Source of the DNA: Nocardia arizonensis
GTDB taxonomy: Bacteria > Actinomycetota > Actinomycetes > Mycobacteriales > Mycobacteriaceae
Assembly: GCF_001310275.1 (NCBI RefSeq)
Contig: NZ_LGYZ01000123.1
Span: forward strand, 1-64,000
Length of the DNA: 64,000 nucleotides
Reading direction: 5' to 3'
The position numbers were made by a program, and so were the translations under genes. The notes beneath the pieces are model-generated. The model searched no databases. It saw nothing but the letters and a program-made list of their open reading frames with translations, and was not told the DNA's origin. Shown here piece after piece: positions 51,054 through 60,426 of the stretch. Numbering within the stretch: the stretch's first letter is position 1; every line of letters starts with the position of its first letter.

Positions 51054-52154
51054 GTGAGCATCGACCTGCGCGAGGACCCCATCGCACTGACCGCCGCCCT
51101 GGTGGACATTCCGAGCGTCTCCCGCGACGAGACCGCGATCACCGACGCCGTCGAGGCGGCGCTGCGCGAGCAGACCACCGGATTCGAGGTGCTGCGGCAC
51201 GGCAATGTGGTGCTGGCGCGCACCGATCGCGGCCTGCCGACGCGGGTGATCCTGGCCGGCCATCTGGATACGGTGCCGATCGCCGACAATGTGCCGAGCC
51301 GCACGGTCGTCGACGCCGACGGCGCGGAGTCGATGTACGGCTGCGGCACCGTCGACATGAAATCCGGTGACGCCGTCTTCCTGCACCTGGCCGCCACGGT
51401 CGCCGATCCGGTCTGCGATCTCACGCTGATCTTCTACGACTGCGAGGAGATCGCGGCGCGGTACAACGGACTCGGCCGGGTCGAACGCGAACTGCCCGAA
51501 TGGCTGAGCGGGGATCTGGCGATCCTCGGCGAGCCATCGGGGGGATGGATCGAAGCGGGTTGTCAGGGCACGCTGCGGGTACGGCTGACCACCAAGGGCG
51601 TGCGGGCGCATTCGGCGCGATCCTGGCTGGGCGACAACGCCGTTCACCGTCTCGCGCCCGCGCTGGCCCGGCTCGGCGAATACCGGGCGCGGCAGGTCGA
51701 CATCGACGGCTGCGGCTACCGGGAGGGGCTTTCTGCGGTGCGGGTCAGCGGCGGTGTCGCGGGCAATGTGGTGCCGGACGCGGCCGAGGTCGACGTGAAT
51801 TTCCGTTTCGCGCCCGACCGCACGGTGGACGAGGCGGTCGACCACGTTCGCGAGGTGTTCGCCGGACTCGAGGTGGATTTCGAGGTCACCGACGCCGCGG
51901 CGGGCGCGCTGCCCGGTCTCGGCGCGCCCGCCGCGGCCGATCTCATCGCCTCGGTCCGCGCGCACGGCGGCGGCGGGGTGCGGGCCAAATACGGCTGGAC
52001 CGATGTCTCCCGATTCGCCGCGCGCGGCATGCCCGCGGTGAACTTCGGACCGGGTGACCCGAATCTCGCGCACAAGCGCGACGAACACGTGCCGACCGCG
52101 CAGATCACCGCGGTCGCCGCCGTGTTGCGGTCCTATCTGACCGGCGGCGGCTGA
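51054..52154 (+). CDS. dapE: Succinyl-diaminopimelate desuccinylase
   Basis: The 366-residue M20 metallopeptidase removes succinate from succinyl-LL-diaminopimelate. Zinc-ligand and catalytic motifs: LAGHLDTVPIADN (about residue 67), GCGTVDMKSGDA (about 101), the Asp/Glu pair in IFYDCEEIAARYNG (about 127), GEPSGGWIEAGCQG, and the late histidine in NLAHKRDEHVP. Together with dapC and dapD it supplies meso-DAP for peptidoglycan. It is followed by 103 bases, including a short palindrome at 52160-52180, before the next gene. Confidence 0.94.
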   Translation: MSIDLREDPIALTAALVDIPSVSRDETAITDAVEAALREQTTGFEVLRHGNVVLARTDRGLPTRVILAGHLDTVPIADNVPSRTVVDADGAESMYGCGTVDMKSGDAVFLHLAATVADPVCDLTLIFYDCEEIAARYNGLGRVERELPEWLSGDLAILGEPSGGWIEAGCQGTLRVRLTTKGVRAHSARSWLGDNAVHRLAPALARLGEYRARQVDIDGCGYREGLSAVRVSGGVAGNVVPDAAEVDVNFRFAPDRTVDEAVDHVREVFAGLEVDFEVTDAAAGALPGLGAPAAADLIASVRAHGGGGVRAKYGWTDVSRFAARGMPAVNFGPGDPNLAHKRDEHVPTAQITAVAAVLRSYLTGGG

Positions 52155-52257
52155 CCCGACGTGCCGCTCGATCCGGCACGGCGTGTTGCCCCGAATACGC
52201 CTGACGTTGTCGCGATGGTTCGGTGCGGGTCATCGGTATCCCGGTAGCGTGGACATC

Positions 52258-53067
52258 ATGTCTACCGACGCCGCCGACCCCGAGGTTGCCAGCTCGCGGA
52301 AGTCGACTCCCAAATATCGCGGACCGATCATGTTCCGCCGTGACCGGAAGGACGGATTGGTCACCGCCGACCAGAATCTCCTCGACCGGCACGAACCCGG
52401 TGACTGGGTGCACACCGACCCGTGGCGGGTGCTTCGCATCCAGGCCGAGTTCGTGGAAGGTTTCGGCGCGCTGGCCGAGGTCCCGCGCGCGGTGGCCGTC
52501 TTCGGTTCCGCGCGCACCCCGGTCGACCACCCCGAATACGATGCCGCCCGCGCCATCGGCGCGGCGCTGGCCCGTGCCGGATTCGCGGTGATCACCGGCG
52601 GCGGTCCGGGTGTGATGGAGGCGGCCAACCGTGGCGCGTCCGAGGTCGGCGGCTACTCCATCGGACTCGGTATCGAGTTGCCCTTCGAACAGAGCCTCAA
52701 CGAATGGGTCGACCTCGGCATCAACTTCCGGTACTTTTTCGCGCGCAAGACCATGTTCGTGAAGTACTCGCAGGCGTTCGTATGTCTCCCCGGCGGTTTC
52801 GGCACGCTCGACGAACTGTTCGAGGCGCTGACGCTGGTGCAGACCCGCAAGATCACTCGTTTCCCGATCATCCTGTTCGGCACGAGATATTGGGCGGGAC
52901 TGGTGGATTGGCTGCGCGACTCGCTGGGCGGGTCGGGCAAGATCGACCAGGGCGATACGGATCTGCTGCACGTCACCGACAGTGTCGAGGACTTGGTCGC
53001 GGTGATCGCCGCGGCGGGCCGATCGGGCGGTGCGGTCGATGCGCTCGGCACGGAGGACCAGTGGTGA
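52258..53067 (+). CDS. LOG family protein (TIGR00730), first of two
   Basis: The 269-residue protein belongs to the lysine-decarboxylase-like/LOG Rossmann family. Diagnostic motifs are AVFGSART, GGGPGVMEAANRGASEVGGY and LPGGFGTLDELFEALTLVQT. Members are cytokinin nucleotide phosphoribohydrolases (base release from nucleotide monophosphates). It has an N-terminal 70-residue extension absent from short LOGs. ATG 52258 is preferred. Its stop overlaps the next LOG gene by 4 bases (GTGA). Confidence 0.9.
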   Translation: MSTDAADPEVASSRKSTPKYRGPIMFRRDRKDGLVTADQNLLDRHEPGDWVHTDPWRVLRIQAEFVEGFGALAEVPRAVAVFGSARTPVDHPEYDAARAIGAALARAGFAVITGGGPGVMEAANRGASEVGGYSIGLGIELPFEQSLNEWVDLGINFRYFFARKTMFVKYSQAFVCLPGGFGTLDELFEALTLVQTRKITRFPIILFGTRYWAGLVDWLRDSLGGSGKIDQGDTDLLHVTDSVEDLVAVIAAAGRSGGAVDALGTEDQW

Positions 53068-53651
53068 GCGATACGGGGTACCGGCCCGCGGGCTTCGGTC
53101 TGTGCGTCTACTGTTCGGCCGCCACCGCGGACCCGGCGCACCTGGCGCTCGCGGCCCGGGTCGGCACCGAAATCGCCCGGCGCGGTTGGCATCTGGTTTC
53201 CGGCGGCGGTCACGTCTCGATGATGGGCGCGGTGGCGACGGCGGCGCGCGCGGGCGGTGCGCACACCGTCGGCGTGATACCGAAGCATCTGGTGCACAAG
53301 GAAGAAGCCGATGTGCACGCCGAGGAGTTGATCGTCACCGACACCATGCGCCAGCGCAAACAGGTCATGGAGGATCGCGCCGACGCATTCCTGACCCTGC
53401 CCGGCGGCATCGGCACGCTGGAGGAGTTCTTCGAGACCTGGACCGGCGGCTACCTCGGCCAACACGGCAAGCCGGTGGTGCTGCTGGATCACGACGGTTT
53501 CTACACCGGTCTGCTGAGCTGGATCGATGGATTGCGCACGCGCGGATTCGTGTCGAGGCTCGCGCTGGACCGCATCACCGTGGTCACCGATCTCGCCGCC
53601 GCCTTCGATACCGTCGCGGCCGCGCTCGGCACCGCTGCGAGGCCGCGGTGA
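53064..53651 (+). CDS. LOG family protein, Rv1205-like
   Basis: The 195-residue protein is a short LOG-family member: LCVYCSAATADPAHLALAAR, SGGGHVSMMGAVATAARAGG and LPGGIGTLEEFFETWTGGYL, the last containing the catalytic PGGxGTxxE. The M. tuberculosis orthologue Rv1205 is a proven LOG phosphoribohydrolase that makes cytokinins; its substrate specificity here is inferred. It is the middle of a three-gene chain where each start overlaps the previous stop by 4 bases, ending in fadD6. Confidence 0.92.
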   Translation: MSDTGYRPAGFGLCVYCSAATADPAHLALAARVGTEIARRGWHLVSGGGHVSMMGAVATAARAGGAHTVGVIPKHLVHKEEADVHAEELIVTDTMRQRKQVMEDRADAFLTLPGGIGTLEEFFETWTGGYLGQHGKPVVLLDHDGFYTGLLSWIDGLRTRGFVSRLALDRITVVTDLAAAFDTVAAALGTAARPR

Positions 53652-55417
53652 GCGAAGGAAACCGTGACACCGTAGGCATATTCGACATCGTCAAGGCGCT
53701 GCCCGGTATGGCGCTCGATGTGCCGGTGATGCTGCGCAATGTCACCGGCATGTTGGTCGGTTCCGGCGACCGCGCGTCCGTCGGGCTCTACTTCCAACGC
53801 GCCGCGCACCGGCATCCGCGGCGGCTGTTCCTGAGGTTCGAGGGCCGCACGTACACCTACGAGCGGGCCAATGCCGAGGTGAACCGGTTCGCGCACGTAC
53901 TGGCCGAGCGCGGTGTCACCCGCGGTGACGTGGTCGGCGTGCTGTGCACCAACCGGCCCGAAACCCTGTTGGTGGCACTGGCCGTCGTCAAACTCGGTGC
54001 GACGGTTGGTCTGATCAACCACAATCAGCGAGACCGCGTGCTGGCGCATAGTTTCGGGCTGCTGAACAGTGTGCTGAACGTGGTCGGCGAGGAATGCGCC
54101 GATGCGCTGGACTCGCTGCCGGAGCCGCTGCGCGATGTCGTGTTCACCGCGGATCTGCTGGCGGCCGCCGAACACGCCGACCCCTCGGACCCGCCGGTCT
54201 GCGCCGAGATCACCGCCCGCGAACGCGCGTTCCTGATCTTCACCTCCGGCACCACCGGAATGCCCAAGGCCAGCGTCATGACCCATCAGCGCTGGACCAA
54301 GAGCATGGCGGGCCTGGGCGGACTCGGCATCCGCCTGCGCGGCGACGACACCATGTACTGCTGTCTGCCCCTGTACCACAACAACGCGCTCACGGTCGCG
54401 CTGTCGGCGGTGCTGGCGAGCGGCGCCACCTACGCACTCGGCCGCAAGTTCTCCGCCTCCGTATTCTGGGACGAGGTCATCCGGGAACAGGCCACCGCCT
54501 TCGTCTACATCGGCGAACTGTGCCGTTATCTGCTCAACCGGCCGCCGTCGTCCACCGATCGCGCCCACCGCGTCCGCATGGCCGTCGGCAATGGCCTGCG
54601 CCCGGAACTGTGGGACGAGTTCTCCACCCGATTCGGCATCGGCCGGGTGGTCGAGTTCTACGGGTCGAGCGAGGCGCCGATCGCCTTCGTCAATGCCTTC
54701 GGCGTGCACCGCACCGCCGGATTCGGGCCGCTGCCGTACGCCATCGTGGAATACGACGACGACACCGGGACGCCGAAGCGCGGCGCGGACGGCCGACTGC
54801 GCCGTGTCGGGACGGGCGGGGTCGGACTGCTGCTGGCCAAGGTCACCGACCGCCAACCCTTCGACGGATACACCGACGCCGAGGCCACCGAGGCCAAACT
54901 GGTGCGCGACGCCTTCCGCCCCGGCGACATCTGGTTCGACACCGGTGACCTGGTGCGCGATCAGGGCTGGTGGCATATCGCCTTCGTGGACCGCCTCGGC
55001 GACACCTTCCGGTGGAAGGGCGAGAACGTCGCCACCACCGAGGTCGAGGCCGCGCTCACCGACGACCCGAATATCGCGCAGGCCGTGGTGTACGGCGTCG
55101 AGGTCCCCGGCGCGGACGGCAAGGCCGGTATGGCCGCGGTCACCCTGCGCGCGGGCGTCGAGTTCGACGGCATGGCGCTGGCGAAGACGGCCTACGACCG
55201 GCTGCCCGGCTACGCGGTACCGCTGTTCGTGCGGGTCGTGGACGAACTCGAGCAGACCTCGACCTTCAAGAGCCGCAAGGTCGGACTGCGCAAGCAAGGC
55301 TACGCCCGCGACGGTGACGGCACGCTCTACGTCCTGGCCGGGCGCGGCGACGGCTACGTCCCGGCCTACGACGACTACCCGGCGGATGTGGCCGCCGCCC
55401 GCGTGCCGAAGGGCTGA
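53648..55417 (+). CDS. fadD6: Long-chain acyl-CoA synthetase FadD6
   Basis: The 589-residue enzyme is an ANL-superfamily very-long/long-chain acyl-CoA synthetase, like Rv1206 in the same position. Motifs: AMP-binding FLIFTSGTTGMPKASVMTHQ (about residue 198), FYGSSEAPIAF (A5), IWFDTGDLVRDQGWWHIAFV (A7), DRLGDTFRWKGENVATTEVE (A8), and LEQTSTFKSRKVGLRKQGY near the C-terminus with the A10-like lysine. It probably activates fatty acids for lipid recycling. GTG 53648 overlaps the upstream LOG stop. Co-expression with LOG proteins is implied by the overlaps. Confidence 0.92.
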   Translation: MSEGNRDTVGIFDIVKALPGMALDVPVMLRNVTGMLVGSGDRASVGLYFQRAAHRHPRRLFLRFEGRTYTYERANAEVNRFAHVLAERGVTRGDVVGVLCTNRPETLLVALAVVKLGATVGLINHNQRDRVLAHSFGLLNSVLNVVGEECADALDSLPEPLRDVVFTADLLAAAEHADPSDPPVCAEITARERAFLIFTSGTTGMPKASVMTHQRWTKSMAGLGGLGIRLRGDDTMYCCLPLYHNNALTVALSAVLASGATYALGRKFSASVFWDEVIREQATAFVYIGELCRYLLNRPPSSTDRAHRVRMAVGNGLRPELWDEFSTRFGIGRVVEFYGSSEAPIAFVNAFGVHRTAGFGPLPYAIVEYDDDTGTPKRGADGRLRRVGTGGVGLLLAKVTDRQPFDGYTDAEATEAKLVRDAFRPGDIWFDTGDLVRDQGWWHIAFVDRLGDTFRWKGENVATTEVEAALTDDPNIAQAVVYGVEVPGADGKAGMAAVTLRAGVEFDGMALAKTAYDRLPGYAVPLFVRVVDELEQTSTFKSRKVGLRKQGYARDGDGTLYVLAGRGDGYVPAYDDYPADVAAARVPKG

Positions 55418-55426
55418 TCCGCGGGC

Positions 55427-56365
55427 TCAGGCGGCCACGCGAGTTGGGCGCAGGGTGTTCATGGGCGGACGATCGGCCAGCGACACCTCGGTGTGGTGCG
55501 CGGTGAACTCGGCCCCGACCAGCGGGAACTGGGTCAGCGCCGCACCCGAGTCCTGCACCCCGCTGCGCCCGAGCACGGTGCCGAGGATCTGGCGGCTCAT
55601 GACGCCGAGATCGGCCAGTGGCCGGTTGCGGTGGGTGCGGACGCCGAGATTCACCTGAGCGATGGCGTCGAGGCCGAGCCGGTCGTAGGTATCGAGCAGC
55701 AGACCGATTTCCACGCCGTATCCGGGCGCGAACGGCACCGCGGTCAGCAACTCCCTGGTGCCCGCGTACTCGCCGCCGAGCGGTTGCAGCACCTGGCACA
55801 GTTGCGGGCGCAGCGCCGCCAGCAGCGGCCGGGCGACCAGTTCGGTGACCCGGCCGCCGCCGTGCGCGTCGACCGAATCGCCCTGCCGCAGTGGACGTCG
55901 GTAATAGGCCTTGACCAGCTGCGTGTCGTCCACGGTCAGCAGCGGGCCGAGAAGTCTTGGCACGAAGGCCGGATCGGGATCGATCAGGTCGGAGTCGACG
56001 AAGGCGATCAGATCACCCGTGGTGACCGCGAGCGACCGCCACAGCACCTCGCCCTTGCCCGGCCTCGGATCGAGTTCGGGGACGGCCTGTTCCCGGGAAT
56101 ACACTTGCGCGCCCGCGGCCGCCGCGCGTTCGGCGGTCGCGTCGGTGGAGCCGGAGTCCAGCACGACCAATTCGTCGACCAAGCCGCCGAGCAGCGGCCG
56201 GATGCTGGCCACCACGTCAGCGACGGTGCGTTCCTCGTTGAGTGCGGGCAGCACCACCGAGACGGTGCGGCCGTTCTTGGCGGCGGTGAGTTCGTCCACC
56301 GACCAGTCGGGGTTGTCGAAGGTGTTCGTGGTCGCCCACGCGGGCTCGCGGTGTTGGATGTTCAT
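55427..56365 (-). CDS. gpgS: Glucosyl-3-phosphoglycerate synthase
   Basis: The 312-residue GT81 enzyme transfers glucose from UDP-glucose to 3-phosphoglycerate, the first step of methylglucose lipopolysaccharide. The nucleotide-sugar site is VSVVLPALNEERTVADVVAS with ELVVLDSGSTDATAERA, and the metal DxD is in LIAFVDSDLIDPDPAFV (about residue 135). APGYGVEIGLLLDTYDRLGL follows in the acceptor region. Its start overlaps the folP2 stop by 4 bases (ATGA), as in M. tuberculosis (Rv1207-Rv1208). Confidence 0.95.
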   Translation of the reverse strand: MNIQHREPAWATTNTFDNPDWSVDELTAAKNGRTVSVVLPALNEERTVADVVASIRPLLGGLVDELVVLDSGSTDATAERAAAAGAQVYSREQAVPELDPRPGKGEVLWRSLAVTTGDLIAFVDSDLIDPDPAFVPRLLGPLLTVDDTQLVKAYYRRPLRQGDSVDAHGGGRVTELVARPLLAALRPQLCQVLQPLGGEYAGTRELLTAVPFAPGYGVEIGLLLDTYDRLGLDAIAQVNLGVRTHRNRPLADLGVMSRQILGTVLGRSGVQDSGAALTQFPLVGAEFTAHHTEVSLADRPPMNTLRPTRVAA

Positions 56366-57246
56366 ACCAGACCTCGCAGAGTTCGTGCTGGGGGCCGGAT
56401 GCCCTGGATCGCGGCGATCATGTCCACCACCCGGCGCGCGGCGGCGACTTCGTGAACTCGGAAGACACGGGCCCCGGCTGCGGCCGACCACGCTGTCGCC
56501 GCCAATGTGCCCTCCAACCGTTCGGACAGATCGACACCTAAAGTCTCCCCGATGAAATCCTTGTTGCTCAATGCCATCAAGACTGGCCATCCGGTATTAA
56601 CAAGAACGTCGATTCCGCGCAACAGTGCGAGTCCGTGATAGGTGTTCTTGCCGAAGTCGTGCGTCGGATCGATGAGGATCGAGTCCGCGCGGACCCCCGC
56701 CGCCCGCGCCCGCTCGGCCGCCTCTACCACGGTCTCGGTCACCTCGGTCACCACATCCGTGTAGCGGACCCGATGCGGCCGGGTCCGCGGAACCGCGCCG
56801 CCGGTGTGACTGCACACGATGCCGACGCCGAGTTCGGCGGCAACCGGCACGAGATCGGGATCCGCGCCCGCCCAGGTGTCGTTGATCAGGTCCGCGCCGA
56901 CCGCGACCGCGGCCCGCGCCACCCGCGACCGCCAGGTGTCGATGCTGATCAGCAGGTCCGGGTACTTGTCCCGGATGGCGCCGACGAACGGTAGCACCCG
57001 CCGCGATTCCTCGGCCGCGTCGACGTGATCGCCGGGCCCCGCCTTCACTCCGCCGATATCGACCAGATCCGCGCCCTCGTCCACCGCGCGGGCCACCGCG
57101 TCCATCGCGGCGGAGTCGGCGAAGGTCGCGCCGCGGTCGTAGAAGGAGTCGGGGGTGCGGTTGACGATCGCCATCACCAGTGCGCGGTCCGTCGCCACCG
57201 GTTTGCCGCACAGGGTGGGTAACGGCGCCGCGGTGGAGCTGAACAT
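56362..57246 (-). CDS. folP2: Dihydropteroate synthase homologue FolP2
   Basis: The 294-residue TIM-barrel protein resembles dihydropteroate synthase: MAIVNRTPDSFYDRGATFAD, VDIGGVKAGPG, ISIDTWRSRVARAA, LINDTWAGADPDLV and ILIDPTHDFGKNTYHGLALL. In several positions it differs from true FolP1 (for example GGVKAGPG where GGxSTRPG is usual), and the mycobacterial FolP2 has no detectable synthase activity. Its real reaction is unknown. It precedes gpgS by overlap, and a link to methylglucose lipopolysaccharide precursor formation is inference. Confidence 0.9.
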   Translation of the reverse strand: MFSSTAAPLPTLCGKPVATDRALVMAIVNRTPDSFYDRGATFADSAAMDAVARAVDEGADLVDIGGVKAGPGDHVDAAEESRRVLPFVGAIRDKYPDLLISIDTWRSRVARAAVAVGADLINDTWAGADPDLVPVAAELGVGIVCSHTGGAVPRTRPHRVRYTDVVTEVTETVVEAAERARAAGVRADSILIDPTHDFGKNTYHGLALLRGIDVLVNTGWPVLMALSNKDFIGETLGVDLSERLEGTLAATAWSAAAGARVFRVHEVAAARRVVDMIAAIQGIRPPARTLRGLV

Positions 57247-57320
57247 GTCACCGACTGTACCGACACGTGTACCGATCGAGTCGGGTGCGCCGAACTACGT
57301 CGTCGGCGACCGCGCGCGAC

Positions 57321-58391
57321 TCAGCGATGAATGGGCCCGTCGAGGCCGTCCAGCGGTCGCGCCGAACCGCCGTCGCGCACGGCGAGGATCTGCGCGGCGA
57401 TGGATATCGCGGTCTCCTCGGGGGTGCGGGCGTTCAGGTCGAGGCCGAGCGGACTGCGTAGCCGCCGCAGGGCCGCGTCGTCGACGCCTGCCGCGCGCAG
57501 TCTGCCGAGCCGTTCGACATGTGTGCGGCGCGAGCCGAGCGCGCCGACGAAGGCCAGGTCCGCGCCGAGTGCCACCGCCAACGCGGGGACGTCGAATTTG
57601 GCGTCGTGGGTCATGACGCACACCACCGTGCCCGCACCGAGTCGGCGGGCGGCGATCTCCGAGGTCAGGTAGCGATGCGGCCAGTCGACGATCACCTCGT
57701 GCGCGGCGGGGAACCGCGCGGCCGTCGCGAAGGTCTCGCGGGCGTCGACCACGGTGACCCGGTAGCCGAGTTGGCGGCCGGTGCGGCTCAGCGCGCGCAC
57801 GAAGTCGTCGGCGCCCGCCAGGATCATGCGCGGCGGCGCGGCGAAGACATGCACGAAGGTCCGCGGCCGCGCGGCCCGATCCGGGCCGCCGACGAGACCG
57901 GAACGGCCGGTGCGCAACCGGGCCGCGGCGTCGCGGTCCACCCCGTGCCACGGTTCGCGCGCGTCGGGGCGCAGCAGGGTCCAGTCGCCGTAGTCGGTCA
58001 GCGTGGCGGCCAGTGCGATCGGTTCGCCCGCGTCGATCGCCCGGCGCAGGGCTCGCAGGATGGGCAGTCGTGCCGTGCCGACTCGTTCGACGAAGATCTC
58101 CAACTCGCCACCGCAGGGCAGGCCGATCTCGAAGTCGTCGAAGTCGGCGCCGGCGGTGTAGCCGAATCGCTCCAGGCTCGTGCGCCCGGTGGCGAGCACA
58201 CCGCGAGCCGACTCCACCACCGCCGAGTCCACGCAGCCGCCCGATATCGAACCGGCCACCGCGTCCGCGCCGGTGACGACCATGGCCGCGCCCGGCTCCC
58301 GCGGACCCGCCCCGGTGGCGTCGACGACGCGGGCCAGGGCGACCGGGCCGTCCGCGAGCAGGTCGATGAGCTGATCCAGTATTGCGCGCAC
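57321..58391 (-). CDS. XdhC/CoxI family protein
   Basis: The 356-residue protein has the XdhC N-terminal domain (VALARVVDATGAGPREPGAA, VAGSISGGCVDSAVVESARG, EIGLPCGGELEIFVE) and the C-terminal Rossmann part (MILAGADDFVRALSRTGRQL, VDARETFATAARFPAAHEVI, FVGALGSRRTHVERLGRLRA). These proteins insert or protect the sulfurated molybdenum cofactor in xanthine/CO dehydrogenases. No such enzyme gene is in the window. Start is uncertain: GTG 58391 is used; an in-frame GTG at 58442 is possible. Confidence 0.87.
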   Translation of the reverse strand: MRAILDQLIDLLADGPVALARVVDATGAGPREPGAAMVVTGADAVAGSISGGCVDSAVVESARGVLATGRTSLERFGYTAGADFDDFEIGLPCGGELEIFVERVGTARLPILRALRRAIDAGEPIALAATLTDYGDWTLLRPDAREPWHGVDRDAAARLRTGRSGLVGGPDRAARPRTFVHVFAAPPRMILAGADDFVRALSRTGRQLGYRVTVVDARETFATAARFPAAHEVIVDWPHRYLTSEIAARRLGAGTVVCVMTHDAKFDVPALAVALGADLAFVGALGSRRTHVERLGRLRAAGVDDAALRRLRSPLGLDLNARTPEETAISIAAQILAVRDGGSARPLDGLDGPIHR

Positions 58392-58494
58392 CGCATCCGC
58401 CCTTCCCGCGACCCCGCCCGGCACCTGATAGCGGCAATCGGACACTGCCGCACCTCGAGCGTAGTGACCGCCGGGCGAATCGGCGCGGTACGGA

Positions 58495-58767
58495 TCAGTA
58501 TCCGATGGGCCGGGCGATGCCGCGAGCTCGTGCCGCCTCCGCGGCGTTGCGGGCCCGCGCCGCCGCGGAGGCGGCACGCAGCGAGACCGGCATGGCGACG
58601 GCCGCGCGATCGGTGATCGCGTCGATATCCTCCTCCCGGGCCAGTCGGGCCTGGATATCGGCCACGGTCAAATTATTGCCCGTACCCGGCCTGCGCATCG
58701 TGCCGACGAGTACGCCCGTGAAGACCGAAACGAAGACGACCGCACCGATAACGACGATGAGGTTCAC
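58495..58767 (-). CDS. Small single-pass membrane protein
   Basis: The 90-residue protein has one N-terminal membrane helix (NLIVVIGAVVFVSVFTGVLV) and an alanine/arginine-rich cytoplasmic tail (ADIQARLAREEDIDAITDRA then AASAAARARNAAEAARARG). GGGGAGG before GTG 58767 is a strong ribosome binding site. No family is recognised. It lies upstream of xdhC on the same strand, with its own promoter region likely. Confidence 0.7.
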   Translation of the reverse strand: MNLIVVIGAVVFVSVFTGVLVGTMRRPGTGNNLTVADIQARLAREEDIDAITDRAAVAMPVSLRAASAAARARNAAEAARARGIARPIGY

Positions 58768-58989
58768 ACTGCCTCCCCTGACACGCCAATAGTTATCGAC
58801 TAGCAATCTATACAGCTACGGCGGTTCGCTAACACGGGGGTAGGCCGTGAGCTGCGACACATTCGTGTTCGCCGACCGTCCCGGTGTGGGATCGAGGTTC
58901 TACCCGCGGTCCCCGCTATCGGCGCGCATCCGTTGCCGGCGCGGGTATCGCCTTGTCGCAGGGGGTGATTCGCGGTCCGCGCGGCGTGG

Positions 58990-59847
58990 TCAACGTCGGG
59001 TGCGCTGCGCCGGACGCGGGTCGCCCGCGTCGTGCCGGTATACGGGAGTGAGCAGATCCGCGTCGACGGGTTCGCCGGTGGCCCGGTCGTAGCGCACCGC
59101 GATGAGCACCGAGAACAAGTGGTTCGCCGCGCGCTCGTGCAGGGTGGCCAGCCGGGTGGCGAGCAGCCGGATGGCGCCGAGCGATCCCGGCGGATGCAGG
59201 CCATCGATGAGCAGACAGGTACCGCGCCCGTCGGGGCGGGGTAATCGGGCCAGATAGGCGATATCGTGCGGTTCCGTACCGCCGGGGCGGTAGACCCGCC
59301 GCGCGGCGCGGTCCTCGATCCCGCGGCGCGCGTCACCCGCCCTGGTCACAGCGCGGCGCAGCCGCGGGTCGGCGGCGATGAGCTGGCGCAGGCTTGGTGA
59401 CAGTTCGGGGCCGCCGATGACGACGAGGCCGTCGCGGTTCAGGTCGATGGGTCGCCCCGGCAGGAAGGTCTCCACCGACGCGCTGAAGCCGAGTTCGCGC
59501 AGCAGTTCGACCAGTCGCGTGCCCGCGCTCGGATCGGGTGCCCCGAGGATGCGTCCAGCGCGGATCTCGGGGACGAGCACCGTGAGTGAACCGTGTCCGA
59601 AGAACAGACCCTCCGGCGCAGGCCCCTGTGTGCTCACCTGATGGATGCGCGCGCGGGAAAGCCCCGCGGCGGCACCGATTCTGGCGAACGTCCAGCCCTC
59701 GGCGTGTAGTTCCCTGATGACCGCCCTGCGGATCCTGGTTAGTTCGTTGATCGTCTGTTGCGCCGCCGCCACCCCGTCGGTGGCCGCTTTGAGTCTTTCG
59801 ACTTTGTCCTCGATCGCAAAGACTCGCGCCACGTCATCGGCCGACAT
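58990..59847 (-). CDS. Sigma-region-4-like helix-turn-helix protein with unknown C-terminal domain
   Basis: The 285-residue protein has an N-terminal coiled/helical part (EDKVERLKAATDGVAAAQQT) and a helix-turn-helix of sigma-70 region 4 type (ELHAEGWTFARIGAAAGLSR then ARIHQV). The remaining 200 residues form an alpha/beta domain: LTVLVPEIRAGRILGAPDPS, AGTRLVELLRELGFSASVET, DGLVVIGGPELSPSLRQLIA, GTCLLIDGLHPPGSLGAIRL. The pattern looks Rossmann-like, perhaps nucleotide-binding. No catalytic motif is recognised. It is monocistronic between the small membrane protein and tatB. Confidence 0.72.
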   Translation of the reverse strand: MSADDVARVFAIEDKVERLKAATDGVAAAQQTINELTRIRRAVIRELHAEGWTFARIGAAAGLSRARIHQVSTQGPAPEGLFFGHGSLTVLVPEIRAGRILGAPDPSAGTRLVELLRELGFSASVETFLPGRPIDLNRDGLVVIGGPELSPSLRQLIAADPRLRRAVTRAGDARRGIEDRAARRVYRPGGTEPHDIAYLARLPRPDGRGTCLLIDGLHPPGSLGAIRLLATRLATLHERAANHLFSVLIAVRYDRATGEPVDADLLTPVYRHDAGDPRPAQRTRR

Positions 59848-60009
59848 GTGCGAAGTCTAGACAGGTGGACAGCCTCAGGTGTCTAGTCTAGTTGACATCG
59901 CGAACTTCGCGACGGCCCAGTCTGTTTCGCTTGTCAAGGGGGGCTTCGTCGGCGTTTCCCGAGCTAGTCGAGGCCATCGAGCGCCCGCGGGCGCGATCGG
60001 CGGCGGCGC

Positions 60010-60426
60010 TCATGTCGCGTCGGTATCGATCGGCGGTTGTTCATTGCGCTCCAACGGTTTCTCGAGCTTCGGCATCGGATAGTCCGGCATACCGCTGGCC
60101 GTGCCGAACAACTCGTCCTTGCTCGGCACCGCCTTGTCGAGATCGCGGAACAACGAATCATCGCCGTTGAGCAGATGTTTGGTGACCATCGAGCGCGGTG
60201 TCATCCCGCGCAACTCGTTGAGATCCGCCAGCGGCTTGCGCAACTCCTCGAACTCGGGCCCGAGTTCCTGCTTGAGTTGCTCCGTCGCGCCACTGGCGTA
60301 ATCGCGAACCTGGCGGAGGCTGCGCGTGGTCCAGCGCACGGCGCCGGGCAATCGCTCCGGTCCGAGGATGACCAAGGCGGCCACGAGCAAGATCATCATC
60401 TCGCCCCACCCGATGTTGCTGAACAC
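60010..60426 (-). CDS. tatB: Twin-arginine translocase subunit TatB
   Basis: The 138-residue protein has the short N-terminal hinge and membrane helix of TatB (NIGWGEMMILLVAALVILGP, followed by ERLP) and an amphipathic helix (GAVRWTTRSLRQVRDYASGA). A variable tail rich in Pro/Glu follows. It recognises Tat signal peptides such as that of the DUF1906 protein in this window. The location beside htrA-rseA-sigE is conserved (Rv1224). Confidence 0.93.
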   Translation of the reverse strand: MFSNIGWGEMMILLVAALVILGPERLPGAVRWTTRSLRQVRDYASGATEQLKQELGPEFEELRKPLADLNELRGMTPRSMVTKHLLNGDDSLFRDLDKAVPSKDELFGTASGMPDYPMPKLEKPLERNEQPPIDTDAT

